Below, one piece after another: positions 16,072 to 25,925 of a stretch of 52,951 nucleotides of DNA. Within the stretch, counting starts at the first letter, position 1. The number at the start of each line of letters is the position of its first letter. Source of the DNA: Chloroflexota bacterium (lineage in GTDB: Bacteria; Chloroflexota; Anaerolineae; Anaerolineales; Anaerolineaceae); assembly GCA_012797815.1 (NCBI GenBank), contig JAAZOK010000075.1:32484-85434 (forward strand). Direction: 5' to 3'. The notes beneath the pieces were generated by a model. The model had not been told where the DNA came from, made no database searches, and worked only from the letters and a program-made list of their open reading frames with translations. The position numbers and the translations under genes were made by a program.

Positions 16072-18147
16072 TTAGAAAAGATGGAAAGCAGCGATCACGG
16101 GAGCAAACAATGAAGATACCAGGGACATAACCGTGATCAGTGTATTCAGAGAAGGACCAGCCGTATCCTTGAAAGGATCGCCTACCGTATCCCCGACCAC
16201 CGCAGCCTTATGAGCGTCAGAACCGGGACCACCGAACTTTCCGGTCTCGATGTATTTTTTGGCATTATCCCACAGACCACCCGCGTTCGCCATGAGCAGG
16301 GCAAACACGATGCCGGTGAAGATAGCACCACCCAAAAAACCACCCAGAGCATTGGGACCCAGGATGAACCCGACCAACAAAGGTAATCCGATGGCAAGGA
16401 AAGCAGGCAACACCAGTGATTTCAAAGCACCCTGAGCAGCCAATCCCACACAAGTATTGTAATCAGGCATTTCCTTACCGGCCAGAATACCCGGGTGTTC
16501 ACGGAACTGGCGGCGGATCTCCTCGATCATGTCAAAAGCATTATGTGTCACCGATAACATGGTGAGAGCGCTGAACAGCGGAGGAGTCATGGCACCCAAA
16601 AAGACACCCGCGATCACAATAGGATCGCGCAAGCTGATATTGAGGGTAATGCCACTCGCCTCGATCACCGCGGCATAAGAAGCAAATAACGCCAGCACCG
16701 TCAAAGCAGCAGCGCTGATCGAAAAACCTTTGGTGATGGCTTTGGCAGTATTTCCCGCGGAATCCAAAATATCCGCGCGTTCGATCACTTCATGATCCAT
16801 GCCGGCCATTTCTGCAATGCCACGTGCATTATCCACAATGGGTCCATAGGCGTCCGCCGAAACGATCATACCGCTGATCGCCAGCATGCCCACTGCGCTG
16901 ATGCCAATGCCATACACACCCGATAAAACTCCGGAGGCTTCTGCGAAGGAATAAGAGAGCAGCGTTGCCACCACGATCCCGATCACAGAAGGCACAATGC
17001 TGATCAGCCCATAGCTAAACCCGGTAATTATGGTAATGGCTGAACCAGAGCCAGAAACCCTGGCAGTTTCCTTGACCGGTTTATAAGCATCGGATGTAAA
17101 GTAATCTGAAGTAAAGCCAATGATCACACCCGTGATCAACCCAACCAGGGTCGCCCACAAAGCACCCTTATCATATCCACCCCACAGCACCAGAGCAGCT
17201 ACCATGGCAGCATATATGACCGCCGTGATCACGGTACCATTGTTCAATGCGGTACCGGGTTTTCCGTTCTTTCCAACGCGTACGAACTGAATGCCGATCA
17301 GGGAAGCAAAGATGCCCAGCACACACAGGATCAATGGGAAGACCACATAACGGGTATCACCCTGATTGGGCAAAGCGGCGCCCAACAGCATAGCCGCCAC
17401 CGCAGAAGCGACATAACTATCGAATATATCGGCACCCATGCCGGCCACATCACCGACATTATCGCCCACATTATCGGCTACCACTGCCGGGTTGCGGGGA
17501 TCGTCTTCCGGGATACCGATCTCGATTTTTCCGACCAGATCAGCCGCAATATCGGCGGTTTTGGTATAGATGCCGCCACCAGCTTTTGCCAACAACGCCA
17601 GGGTAGAAGCGCCAAAGCTAAAACCCAGGATCAATTCTGGGTCGTTGGTAATGAGATAAATTCCGCACATGCCGATGACCGCCAACCCCACCATCGCCAG
17701 CCCCATCACGGAACCCGCATAGAACGCAACCTTGAAAGCCTGGTTCAGTGATTTTTCTGCCGCGGTAGCACTGCGTACATTCGCTTCCACTGCCACACTC
17801 ATGCCCATATAGCCTGCCACGGCTGAGCAAATGGCACCGGCAATGAACGTAATCGCAACCTTCAGCCCTTCGGCACTGTTCACGGTGATTTCCGAGTTTC
17901 CCAATCCAGACATATCAAAACTGAAGACCAGTGCAATGACGAATCCCAAGATCACAGCCACCAGCCCCAGTGCAGAATACAGCTTCTTCAGATAAGAACT
18001 GGCACCCTCACGGATCCAACTCGCCACTTCTTGTGCTTTTTGGGAGCCTGCATCCTGCTTGCGGACCCAGAAGAACAGGTAAAATGCCACGGCCACGGAT
18101 AACAATCCGGAACCCACCCCTATCAACAACCAACTTTGTGAAGACAT
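16072..18147 (-). CDS. hppA: Membrane H+-translocating pyrophosphatase, K+-independent type
   Basis: 691 residues, about 16 membrane segments. It couples PPi hydrolysis to proton pumping across the membrane. The catalytic loops [21 protein letters not shown] (225-245, split here only for reading) and [15 protein letters not shown] near the C-terminus are intact. In the diagnostic GNTAKAIT segment, Lys469 replaces the alanine of potassium-dependent enzymes, and Thr follows three residues later; both mark the K+-independent class. AGGAG precedes the ATG. Monocistronic. It would help an anaerobe save energy from biosynthetic PPi. Confidence 0.96.
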   Translation of the reverse strand: MSSQSWLLIGVGSGLLSVAVAFYLFFWVRKQDAGSQKAQEVASWIREGASSYLKKLYSALGLVAVILGFVIALVFSFDMSGLGNSEITVNSAEGLKVAITFIAGAICSAVAGYMGMSVAVEANVRSATAAEKSLNQAFKVAFYAGSVMGLAMVGLAVIGMCGIYLITNDPELILGFSFGASTLALLAKAGGGIYTKTADIAADLVGKIEIGIPEDDPRNPAVVADNVGDNVGDVAGMGADIFDSYVASAVAAMLLGAALPNQGDTRYVVFPLILCVLGIFASLIGIQFVRVGKNGKPGTALNNGTVITAVIYAAMVAALVLWGGYDKGALWATLVGLITGVIIGFTSDYFTSDAYKPVKETARVSGSGSAITIITGFSYGLISIVPSVIGIVVATLLSYSFAEASGVLSGVYGIGISAVGMLAISGMIVSADAYGPIVDNARGIAEMAGMDHEVIERADILDSAGNTAKAITKGFSISAAALTVLALFASYAAVIEASGITLNISLRDPIVIAGVFLGAMTPPLFSALTMLSVTHNAFDMIEEIRRQFREHPGILAGKEMPDYNTCVGLAAQGALKSLVLPAFLAIGLPLLVGFILGPNALGGFLGGAIFTGIVFALLMANAGGLWDNAKKYIETGKFGGPGSDAHKAAVVGDTVGDPFKDTAGPSLNTLITVMSLVSSLFAPVIAAFHLF

Positions 18148-18237
18148 AAGTACTCCTTGTAAGAAAATGATTTAAAAAAAGCCATACTTCACCCATCTGG
18201 GATTCCCAGCTACAAAGGTCATGCTATGGTTCAGGCC

Positions 18238-18999
18238 TTAGAAACTAGCGGATCGCCACCAGGAATAATTTTCCTTGATCAGCTCTTCCTGGCTCGGAAT
18301 TGGATAAAAAAGTATGTCCTTTTCATTACCAACAAACACACCATTTTTTATGGTGCGGTAAGGCAATCCTCCTGTGGGGGTGCGGTCGATCATTTTCGTA
18401 TTGACATACTTGGTGCGCAATTCCAACAGGCAATCGCGTAAGTGAAAGATGTTCTCATACGGCAGATCACCGACATCTCCATTCTGAGGATCTTCGGCAA
18501 GCTCACCCAATTTCAATTCCGCGAAACAAACGGCAGGAACTTTTACCAGGCTGGTCGGGTTGCGAACGATCAATTCATAAAATGCTTTGGGATCCAGAGT
18601 ACTGGCAACCAGAGGATTGACCGGAGCTATTTCCCGGTACAAATGCATCCCGTTATCCGTTTTGGGCAATATCTTGCTTTTCTCCAATCCCAAGGTGCGT
18701 CCATCCTGAGTGACCAGGTACAATTTACGCAGAGCCTTCAAGGGGATACGCTCCAACACGCGGTAAACCGAGATGTAGATGGATCGTTTTGGAGTACCAT
18801 CTTCATGTGGAATGCAACGTTTCAGAGCCTCCTCTATCTGGAACTCATCACTGCGCCAATCAGGGTCAATTTCAAAAAAAATCGCCTGACCACGGGATTT
18901 CTTTAATGACCCAACTGCATAATAGACACCAAACTCTTCTGGTGTTAACATAGAAGCGATCAACGCTTCTGGTAAGAGAGACAGATATAAATATTTCAC
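18238..18999 (-). CDS. Uncharacterised 253-residue protein
   Basis: I do not recognise the family. The start is GTG at 18999, supported by a full AGGAGG site 8 bases upstream. The protein is soluble, without signal or membrane segments. It has a conserved-looking core (TPEEFGVYYAVGSLKKSRGQAIFFEIDP), a central R-S-I-Y-I-S-V-Y-R-V-L-E-R-I-P stretch and an aromatic C-terminus. Its frame and ribosome site make it a real gene. It stands alone downstream of, and transcribed toward, the pyrophosphatase gene. Confidence 0.75.
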   Translation of the reverse strand: MKYLYLSLLPEALIASMLTPEEFGVYYAVGSLKKSRGQAIFFEIDPDWRSDEFQIEEALKRCIPHEDGTPKRSIYISVYRVLERIPLKALRKLYLVTQDGRTLGLEKSKILPKTDNGMHLYREIAPVNPLVASTLDPKAFYELIVRNPTSLVKVPAVCFAELKLGELAEDPQNGDVGDLPYENIFHLRDCLLELRTKYVNTKMIDRTPTGGLPYRTIKNGVFVGNEKDILFYPIPSQEELIKENYSWWRSASF

Positions 19000-19109
19000 C
19001 CTACTGACCTCCTGAAATTTAACGAAATTAATTAATTCTAATACAGTATGATTAAAATTGCGAATTTGTGAAATTTTTGCTCGCCAAAATTCAAACCAGG
19101 ATATTGAAA

Positions 19110-20324
19110 ATGCAGATCGGAATTATCGGAGCAGGAGCCAGCGGGTTATGCGCAGCCATCCAATCGAAACAATTGGGGATGGACGTGCACCTATTGGATG
19201 CCAATGCCAGCCCCGGGCGCAAATTAGGTGCCACCGGCAGCGGGCGTTGTAACATTTCCAATCAACAAGCCGCAGCAATGCAGTATTTCACCGACGATCA
19301 GAACGCCCTGCAAAAATGTTTTGCAAAAATACCGTCGGTGCAGGTGTTGACTTTTCTTGAAGCTTGCGGCATCCCCACCACTGCCAGCCAGGATGGTTGG
19401 ATCTATCCACAGTCCTATTCAGCCGCTAATGTGGTGGATATCTTGATGGACGATTTGAAGCATATCGATCTGCATACAAGTACCCTCATTACCGAAATCA
19501 CAAGAACCACAGATGGGTTCATCCTCCACAGTGCCAACCCGGCGCTACAATATCGCTGTGAAAAATTGATCCTCGCCTGCGGTAGCCCTGCCAATCCGCA
19601 ACTGGGATCCCGCGCGATCCTGTATGATTCGATCACCCGTTTAGGGCACACCATTCTACCGGTTCGTCCAGCCCTTTCCCCCATCGAAACCGACCCGGCT
19701 CCTTTTCACAAATTGCAGGGGGTGCGCCTGGATGCCGGAGTAGAATTGCGCCATGAAAATAAACCTGTCGCACAAAACATCGGCAACATCATCATTACCC
19801 AATGGGGGCTGAACGGTCCGGGAGTGATGGATATCAGCCATTGGATCGATCCTGGTAAGCCGGATTCCTATCAATTAAAGATAGACTTTGCCCCCCGATG
19901 CGGGGGAGAAATAGAACGAGCGCTAAGTGCTGCGAAGAATGCCGGGCGGAGCCTCCAGGCATTGTTGAAAGCTTATCTGCCGGCTAAAGTGGTGGATTTT
20001 TTGTTACGGCAGACCAGGTTGGAAGCACATCTTCATTGTGGGGATATGCATCAATCGCAAAAAGAAGGCTTGCTGCACGCTATCCGTAACCAGATAGTGG
20101 CGGTACGTGGTGTGCGCGGTTTCAAATTCGCGCAGGCTTCCACCGGGGGTGTCCCGCTGGGAGAGATCCACCCTGCAACCATGCAATCTAAACGATGCCC
20201 GGGCTTATTCTTCGCGGGGGAAATCGTGAATGTACTGGGACCCTGTGGAGGATTCAACCTGCACTGGGCATTCCTATCCGCTTTGATCGCAGCCAACGGA
20301 CTGGTCGAAAAGGAGAGGGATTAG
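19110..20324 (+). CDS. FAD-dependent oxidoreductase of the HI0933/BaiN family
   Basis: About 404 residues. The N-terminal FAD motif IIGAGASGLCAAI is followed by NASPGRKLGATGSGRCNISN, typical of the HI0933-like flavoproteins. The C-terminal FAD-binding end GLFFAGEIVNVLGPCGGFN is also present. Related BaiN proteins act in bile-acid reduction, but for most members no reaction is known. ATG 19110 is preferred (AGGA 8-9 bases upstream, directly before the FAD motif) over 19068. The stop overlaps the convergent neighbour by four bases. Confidence 0.92.
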   Translation: MQIGIIGAGASGLCAAIQSKQLGMDVHLLDANASPGRKLGATGSGRCNISNQQAAAMQYFTDDQNALQKCFAKIPSVQVLTFLEACGIPTTASQDGWIYPQSYSAANVVDILMDDLKHIDLHTSTLITEITRTTDGFILHSANPALQYRCEKLILACGSPANPQLGSRAILYDSITRLGHTILPVRPALSPIETDPAPFHKLQGVRLDAGVELRHENKPVAQNIGNIIITQWGLNGPGVMDISHWIDPGKPDSYQLKIDFAPRCGGEIERALSAAKNAGRSLQALLKAYLPAKVVDFLLRQTRLEAHLHCGDMHQSQKEGLLHAIRNQIVAVRGVRGFKFAQASTGGVPLGEIHPATMQSKRCPGLFFAGEIVNVLGPCGGFNLHWAFLSALIAANGLVEKERD

Positions 20325-20908
20325 CTCAGCATCGAAAGGAATTCACGATGCACCAAACGATAATGGGGATCGTATTTCGTACGATATGCTTCTGAATGAT
20401 GTACTACGGGAAATTTATTCTCGACCAGCCAACGCTGATATTTTTCTACATTCACAGGATCGAACTTGGGGATCTTACGACTTTTGCACAGTTTATAGAA
20501 AGTATCGAAGGCGTTGGCAATATTTTCCGATCCGCCTTTTTCTTTTTCTGAAATTTCTGCCGTCCAGAGACACAACGTCAGCAGCAAACTGAAATCTAAA
20601 GCATGGGCTTTGTAAGCCGGTAAATTGACACGCACGATCTTGCCTTCAGGATGGATCGATTCCCATAAAGGTTGATTTTTATCTTCTGTGATCCGCTCAA
20701 ATTCATCCTGTAGAACGGTCTCGAAACCCGCACGGGTGGACGACTGCAAAGCATGCGCTGACCCAAAAACCCCCTGGTAGAACAATTTATAAACGTCCTG
20801 AATTTCCATAAGGTGATACCGGCGGAAATGACTCACCAGTAGCTTAAAAACATCCTGCTGAGATTTCCAGATATTCCCCACCCGGTAGCACCCCAATTTG
20901 ATCTGCAT
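20321..20908 (-). CDS. Uncharacterised 195-residue protein
   Basis: I do not recognise the family. It is soluble and charged, with HFRRYHLMEIQDVYKLFYQGVFGSAHAL near the start and aromatic/basic segments at the end (HHSEAYRTKYDPHYRLVHREF). It begins 16 bases after a small membrane-protein gene on the same strand, so they are probably co-transcribed. AGGG precedes the ATG. Confidence 0.7.
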   Translation of the reverse strand: MQIKLGCYRVGNIWKSQQDVFKLLVSHFRRYHLMEIQDVYKLFYQGVFGSAHALQSSTRAGFETVLQDEFERITEDKNQPLWESIHPEGKIVRVNLPAYKAHALDFSLLLTLCLWTAEISEKEKGGSENIANAFDTFYKLCKSRKIPKFDPVNVEKYQRWLVENKFPVVHHSEAYRTKYDPHYRLVHREFLSMLS

Positions 20909-20923
20909 TAAGAACCCTAGTGT

Positions 20924-21172
20924 TTATTTAGCAATATAAATATCAAAAATCCAAATCAATGCTGCCATCACATAACCGATCAGGTTTAGCGTTTGCACAC
21001 GTTTCGGATTCTTGATGGTTTCATTGTCCTTGTTAAAAGTAGTGAGGACGCTCATCAATAAGAATGCCAGTGCCGCCACGCTGTAGTAATCTTTCTGGAA
21101 GAAACTGAATACTGCCATGGCGAACACTGCGATACCGATAAAATACTTATTCTTTTCGTTAATTACCTGCAT
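20924..21172 (-). CDS. Small membrane protein, 82 residues, unknown function
   Basis: Three hydrophobic segments (about 10-25, 30-45 and 62-80) around a polar loop with NKDNETIKNPKR. AGGATG lies before the ATG. It follows an MFS gene and precedes an uncharacterised gene on the same strand. No family recognised. Confidence 0.65.
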   Translation of the reverse strand: MQVINEKNKYFIGIAVFAMAVFSFFQKDYYSVAALAFLLMSVLTTFNKDNETIKNPKRVQTLNLIGYVMAALIWIFDIYIAK

Positions 21173-21211
21173 GTTTTCATCCTATAACTAATATTTTTAT
21201 TCTCTCTCATT

Positions 21212-22453
21212 TTAACCGTTGTTTTGTGTTTTGGATGCTGGCTTCCAGAATCCAAATAAGATAGCCGCCAGGCAAGCCGTTCCGGCGCCAAAAAGAAACG
21301 GCGCTGACGGGCCAAATCCACTCCAATTTCCCATCCCCTGCCACAGGATACCAGCGATCAGGGATGCCGGGAAATCTAAAATGCCCATGATTCCATTATA
21401 GGTACCGTAGGCGGTCCCGCGCAGTTCCACCGGGACGATATCTGCCACCATCGCTTTGATCGTCCCATAGGTCAATCCATAGTAAATGCCGTAGATGATG
21501 TAGAAGACATAAATATGCCAGGCTTGTTGTGCCAGTCCAAAGCCGAGATATACCAGCGCATAAATGAACCAACCGCCGATGATGATCTTTTTACGCCCAA
21601 TCCGGTCAGATAGGATCCCCGCCGGAGTCGAGATCAGGGTATAAACCAGGTTGAAAACGATCAGCATGACCAGAATGCCCAGTACGCTCACTCCTCTTTC
21701 CTGGGCGCGCAAAGTAAGGAACGCATCGGATGAGTTGCCGATATCGAATAAAGAGACGATCGCCATGAAGATCGCAAAATCTTTGCCCAGTGTTTTGAAA
21801 CTGATCCGCGGCAGGGAATGTTTAGACTCAGCCGGGACATCTTTCGATCCCACGATTAATGAAATCACCGCTAAAAAAGCCGGCACCAGACTCAAGAGCA
21901 CAATAAAACGAAAGGTACCCGCCGTCAACAAACCCGAGGAACGCTGCGTCAACCACACCACCAGCGCAGCCACCACCAGCCCCATCACGGCACCCAGTGT
22001 ATCCGCTGCCCGGTGGAAACCAAAAGCCAGTCCGCGTTGTTTTTCTTCGATCGAATCAGCCACCAGCGCATCACGTGGTGCGGTGCGCACGCCTTTCCCC
22101 ACCCTGTCCGCCCAACGGATGGCTGCCACGGCTCCCCAGGATTGGGCAAAATAGAAAAAGGGTTTTGAAATGGCAGAAATACCATACCCCAGCACTGCCA
22201 ACCACTTGCGTGTTTTGAGTTTATCGGAAAGCCAGCCGGAAACCATTTTCAATAAACTGGCAGTAGCCTCGGCAATCCCTTCGATCAGCCCAATGATATT
22301 GGTCTTCACTCCCAGCACATTGGAAAGGAATAAGGGCAGGATATTGATAACCATTTCGCTGGAAATATCCATAAAGAAACTGGTAAGACTGACCGCCCAA
22401 ATATTACGCGGCAGGTCCTTGATGCGCACACGATCTTCAGATTTATTTTTCAT
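21212..22453 (-). CDS. MFS transporter
   Basis: 413 residues, 12 predicted membrane segments. The loop RVGKGVRTAPRDALVADS between segments is a signature of one MFS subgroup of drug or unknown exporters. LSDRIGRKKIIIGG is the usual MFS motif A repeat. Substrate unknown. AGGAAG precedes the ATG. Divergent from the small holin-fold membrane protein gene. Confidence 0.9.
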   Translation of the reverse strand: MKNKSEDRVRIKDLPRNIWAVSLTSFFMDISSEMVINILPLFLSNVLGVKTNIIGLIEGIAEATASLLKMVSGWLSDKLKTRKWLAVLGYGISAISKPFFYFAQSWGAVAAIRWADRVGKGVRTAPRDALVADSIEEKQRGLAFGFHRAADTLGAVMGLVVAALVVWLTQRSSGLLTAGTFRFIVLLSLVPAFLAVISLIVGSKDVPAESKHSLPRISFKTLGKDFAIFMAIVSLFDIGNSSDAFLTLRAQERGVSVLGILVMLIVFNLVYTLISTPAGILSDRIGRKKIIIGGWFIYALVYLGFGLAQQAWHIYVFYIIYGIYYGLTYGTIKAMVADIVPVELRGTAYGTYNGIMGILDFPASLIAGILWQGMGNWSGFGPSAPFLFGAGTACLAAILFGFWKPASKTQNNG

Positions 22454-22576
22454 ATACGATGCTTCCTATCGATTTCATTTGAATCATGGTTTTTAAACCT
22501 TTTCGGAATTTCCTGTTCCATATTTTGCATCCACCTGCTACACCCTGTTCTGTATATAAATCATTTATTATCGTTT

Positions 22577-22605
22577 TTGAATAATAGCTATCCCTATTAT
22601 AAAAT
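22577..22605 (+). promoter_or_regulatory. Candidate sigma-70 promoter for the 22644 gene
   Basis: TTGAAT (22577-22582) and TAAAAT (22600-22605) are separated by 17 bases, about 39 bases before the start codon, inside the divergent region. Confidence 0.5.
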
Positions 22606-22643
22606 CGGTTATCATAAATAGACAAAAGAGGAAAGGACAAGAA

Positions 22644-23021
22644 ATGAAATTAATTATCCGCTGGCTCGCTACTTCTTTGGCACTATTTGCCGCTGCTTAT
22701 TTCGTACCCGGTATCCATGCCGACAGCCCGGAAGCCTGGAAGATATTCGCAGTGATGGCAATCATCCTGGGTCTGGTAAATGCCATCATCCGCCCCTTCC
22801 TGAAGTTATTATCATGCCCGTTGATCATTTTAACACTTGGATTGTTCACCATCATTATCAATGCGGTATCCTTCATGATCGCCAGCCGCATTGCAGAAAG
22901 CTGGTTCCATGTGGCTTTCTATGTGGATGATTTTTGGGCTGCCCTGCTGGGATCATTGATCGTAAGCGCAGTCTCTATTGTGGTGAATACCTTCCTGAAG
23001 GATGGCAAAGCTACCGCGTGA
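22644..23021 (+). CDS. Small membrane protein of the phage-holin-4-2-like (Mycobacterium PE-free DUF360) fold
   Basis: 125 residues with four hydrophobic segments. The motif LVNAIIRPFLKLLSCPLIILTLGLF is typical of the chromosomal family often named phage holin 4. Despite the name, members are mostly housekeeping membrane proteins of unknown function, and no other phage gene is nearby. The start follows GGAAAGG. Its stop is two bases from the convergent peptidase-like gene. Confidence 0.85.
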   Translation: MKLIIRWLATSLALFAAAYFVPGIHADSPEAWKIFAVMAIILGLVNAIIRPFLKLLSCPLIILTLGLFTIIINAVSFMIASRIAESWFHVAFYVDDFWAALLGSLIVSAVSIVVNTFLKDGKATA

Positions 23022-23023
23022 GC

Positions 23024-23866
23024 TCAATCAGCAGCGCGGTAAACCACCATATTGCCGAGGATGCCCCACGAGTTTAGAAAGTATTCGGTCGGGATGTCAT
23101 AGAACTTCCCATTGTTCATATACCGGATATGCTCCTCGGAATATCCGGTCACAATGACCACATGCTCGTAAGCAGCTACCACGGTGGTGTTCCCCTGTGA
23201 ATCGGTAAACTCATAGGGAACACCTCCGACTACATTTCCCACAACCCAGGCTATCACCGGTCGGTCGGCTGCGATTTCCTCTTTCAATTGCTCCACAGAA
23301 AAATCCTTTACCCCTACGGCTGGTATTCCATAATACTCCTGCAGCACGGCGGCAACGGGTGCGGCATGCACACCATAGGCATAAGGTGGCACCTGCCCCC
23401 ACGGTCCGTCCACACTTCCCACAAACCCCAGATCGGGATTATCCGATTGCGGTAACTGGTACTGGAAATTGAATTCATTGATCTCCACGCCGAAATATTT
23501 TGCCCAATCCGTTGCCGCGGATGCTTCACAGCCAATGGCGAAATATTGGCGATGACCCCAAATATCGTAAATATAATGCGCCGCAGGGAGATTCCCCGTT
23601 TCAGAGATCTCATCCGGGGTTTCATCAACCTGTACTTCCTGGGTGATCTCGATCGAATGTTCGTTAGGTTGGGCATCCGCCTGTCCATCTGCGACGGGAG
23701 TTAAGCTCATTTCAAGTTGAAATGCTTGCATCGTTTGAGCTACCAATTCTTCGACAGAGATGGTGGGAACAGCATCTTCTTCATTAACGATCATGGCACG
23801 GCAGGCTGCCGTATTCACCAGGCAGAAGAGCAACAGGAAGACGACAATTTTTCGTTTAGAGATCAT
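23024..23866 (-). CDS. Exported C39-like cysteine peptidase domain lipoprotein
   Basis: About 280 residues. A signal peptide with a lipobox-like TAAC suggests a lipoprotein. A linker of about 80 acidic residues is followed by a peptidase C39-2 type domain. The putative catalytic Cys is in AIGCEASAATDWAKYFG and the His is in EHVVIVTGYSEE, with an Asn/Trp region near the end (YFLNSWG). It may cleave or bind peptides outside the cell. ATG 23866 fits the signal peptide; 23890 would add eight polar residues. Confidence 0.82.
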   Translation of the reverse strand: MISKRKIVVFLLLFCLVNTAACRAMIVNEEDAVPTISVEELVAQTMQAFQLEMSLTPVADGQADAQPNEHSIEITQEVQVDETPDEISETGNLPAAHYIYDIWGHRQYFAIGCEASAATDWAKYFGVEINEFNFQYQLPQSDNPDLGFVGSVDGPWGQVPPYAYGVHAAPVAAVLQEYYGIPAVGVKDFSVEQLKEEIAADRPVIAWVVGNVVGGVPYEFTDSQGNTTVVAAYEHVVIVTGYSEEHIRYMNNGKFYDIPTEYFLNSWGILGNMVVYRAAD

Positions 23867-23886
23867 GACCGTTTTGTTGTACCAGA

Positions 23887-24156
23887 TCACTTCATAAAAT
23901 AGCGATAAATCCGGCAGCGCTTGAAGATTCCGCCCTCCATGCCTTCTGCCAGCTCGGGCGTTCTGTGGTGATCATTTGAGATCAGTGAAAGATCAAGCCC
24001 TCGATATCCTTTTTCTTTTAATGTGGAGGGAGAATACCACACCAGCATAAAAGCCAAGGCATCCGATGGCGCACCGCGGATGGTTCCGGTGAGACTGAAC
24101 CCGATATCCCCGGCTCCGTCGATGAATTGGAGCCAAACGGATCGTTTATTCTTCAA
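23887..24156 (-). pseudogene. Possible remnant of a GPH/MFS sugar transporter
   Basis: The frame reads KRSVWLQFIDGAGDIGFSLTGTI, close to the N-terminus of GPH transporters. Compare IVYGSGDFGYSMTNSI in the intact gene just upstream. It then changes to unrelated sequence, ending in a segment that could be a transporter tail (ALAFMLVWYSPSTLKEKGYR). It lacks a clear start of its own and is far too short, so I read it as the leftover of a deleted paralogue. An overlapping small gene cannot be excluded. Confidence 0.35.
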
Positions 24157-24169
24157 TTGGTACCTTCGA

Positions 24170-25543
24170 TCAATCTTCTGATGTCGAGCCCTGTTTCTTG
24201 GCAGCCCGTTGTAGCTCCAACTTATCCACAATGGCATTGAATTCTTTGCGCTCCAATGGATAACGCAATGCGAACACGATCCCGATGATCAGGAACAATG
24301 CCGGGATGGGTCCCATCAGGAAGCGGATCCCGATCATGGCTGATTCGGGTTGTGAAAGGGAGTTGGGAATATAACCGGTGAATTCCAGTACGAACGCGGT
24401 AAGGGGAATAGCAATTGAGGATGCGACTTTCGCCATTAAAGTCACCAGAGAATAGAAAACTCCTTCATGGCGTTCCCCGGTATCCAATTCACCATACTCG
24501 ATGGCATCCGGGATCATCGCCCAGGGCAGCACATGCGCCGCAGAAACACCCACACCGGCTACAACGCACAATACCAGTACGAAGGTCGTGGAAGATGAGG
24601 CACTCAAAGTGATCAGTAAAAGCTGTGCCAGTGCCCAGAAGGAAATACCCAGCGCATACGCTTTTCTCTTGTCCAGCTTTTTGGATACCCAGTTCCACAG
24701 CGGTAATGCGATGATAGCGGTGATGAAAATGGAACCCATCAGAATGTCGCTCATGGCTTCTCTCTGCAGGATGTATTTCACATAGTACAGCAAGACAGTT
24801 TGCACAACGTTCATAGAGGTCCAGGTTGCCAGATAGACCACCGCTCCCAGCACGAAGGGGCGATTTTTAAGCGCCAATTTGATCGAATTGAAGATATTGG
24901 GTTTTTTATATTCGCCTTGGCTGTGACTCTCACGCGTTTTGAGGAATATAAAGAACAATGGGATAGCGCTTAATATACCGAAAATGATACCCATCTTTTG
25001 TACGCTGGATGCATTATCGGGAGAGAAACCACCGATCACCATCAAGGGTAATGTGAAAGCCACCAGACCACCGATGATGTTGAACACCATGCGGTAGGAA
25101 GTAAGGGAGGTGCGTTCATCATAATCATCGGTCAGATCGGGAGTCAAAGCAAAGAACGGCATGAAAACAAAAGTTTGGGCTGCATCATAGAAAATATACG
25201 CCAGAGAAAAATAAATTGCCAGTGCGGTAGGATCGCTGAAAGCCGGTTTGTGCCACAGCATGGCAAAGGTCACGGCAAAAGGAATCGCTCCAAACAAAAT
25301 GAACGGGCGTCTGCGACCCCACTTGGTATGGGTACGGTCGGAAATATTTCCGATCAGTGGGTCATTGATATAATCCCAGGTCCGACCGACCAGGATGGCG
25401 ATCCCGGCCACTGCCGGGGATAAACCAACCACATCGGTCAGGAAAAGCAGAAAATAGGCAGCGATGATCGAATTGGTCATACTGTAACCAAAATCACCCG
25501 AGCCGTAAACGATCTTTGTCCAGAGCGGAATCTTTTTATGCAT
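24170..25543 (-). CDS. GPH-family (melibiose-type) sugar:cation symporter
   Basis: About 457 residues, 12 membrane segments. GSGDFGYSMTNSIIAAYFLL and RTWDYINDPLIGNISDRTHTK are hallmark GPH motifs, followed by WGRRRPFILFGAIPF. Such proteins import oligosaccharides or glycosides with H+ or Na+; the substrate is unknown. ATG 25543 has AGGGAG seven bases upstream and is preferred to 25576. No glycosidase lies next to it. Confidence 0.92.
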   Translation of the reverse strand: MHKKIPLWTKIVYGSGDFGYSMTNSIIAAYFLLFLTDVVGLSPAVAGIAILVGRTWDYINDPLIGNISDRTHTKWGRRRPFILFGAIPFAVTFAMLWHKPAFSDPTALAIYFSLAYIFYDAAQTFVFMPFFALTPDLTDDYDERTSLTSYRMVFNIIGGLVAFTLPLMVIGGFSPDNASSVQKMGIIFGILSAIPLFFIFLKTRESHSQGEYKKPNIFNSIKLALKNRPFVLGAVVYLATWTSMNVVQTVLLYYVKYILQREAMSDILMGSIFITAIIALPLWNWVSKKLDKRKAYALGISFWALAQLLLITLSASSSTTFVLVLCVVAGVGVSAAHVLPWAMIPDAIEYGELDTGERHEGVFYSLVTLMAKVASSIAIPLTAFVLEFTGYIPNSLSQPESAMIGIRFLMGPIPALFLIIGIVFALRYPLERKEFNAIVDKLELQRAAKKQGSTSED

Positions 25544-25642
25544 GGTTTTCTCCCTTAATAAAGAATTGTCTTTCATTATTTCATCTGATAAATATGGAAC
25601 AATTCTAATAGAAAAAAGGTTTTCAACTTAAATCTCTCATAC

Positions 25643-25670
25643 GAGATATTTCACAAATGTGAAATATCTC
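25643..25670. repeat. 28-bp perfect palindrome with 4-nt centre
   Basis: GAGATATTTCAC-AAAT-GTGAAATATCTC, twelve-base arms. There is no T run after it, so an operator (for the GPH gene or the peptide locus) is more likely than a terminator. Confidence 0.6.
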
Positions 25671-25768
25671 AGCACACTATGAGCCCCCTTTGCAGCCCGC
25701 AGAAATCCATAATTGGAGAAATTGAGGTTGTTGATCAAATGCCCTCCGAACAATTACCTCATCGCTCG

Positions 25769-25797
25769 GCAATGCCCCCTGAAATAGGGGGCATTGC
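25769..25797. terminator. GC-rich hairpin, terminator-like but without a T tract
   Basis: GCAATGCCCCC / GGGGGCATTGC, 11-bp stem with a 7-nt loop, about 130 bases before the DUF5317-like gene. Lacking a U tract, it could be a transcript-stability hairpin or attenuator in the 5' leader. Confidence 0.45.
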
Positions 25798-25925
25798 TTA
25801 GAGAAGGTACGAGGTACCCGTTGCATTTTTAAATAATAGCAATTATTGAAAATAAATCAATTTTTCTACAAAAATTCCAGAATTTGACCGGGCTTTTTGG
25901 AAGAAAACGTGGGTAATATATAACA

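Larger units (their letters stand above)
25544..25925. other. 382-bp intergenic region with two strong inverted repeats
   Basis: AT-rich region between the divergent GPH gene and the peptide locus. It holds the two palindromes listed separately. No ORF with a ribosome site and no RNA gene were recognised. Promoters for both directions must lie here, but I could not place clear -35/-10 pairs. Confidence 0.7.

Noticed and set aside
22644-23021. Sign of a prophage, from the holin-like protein
   Set aside because: The family is widespread on chromosomes, and no other phage gene is present.
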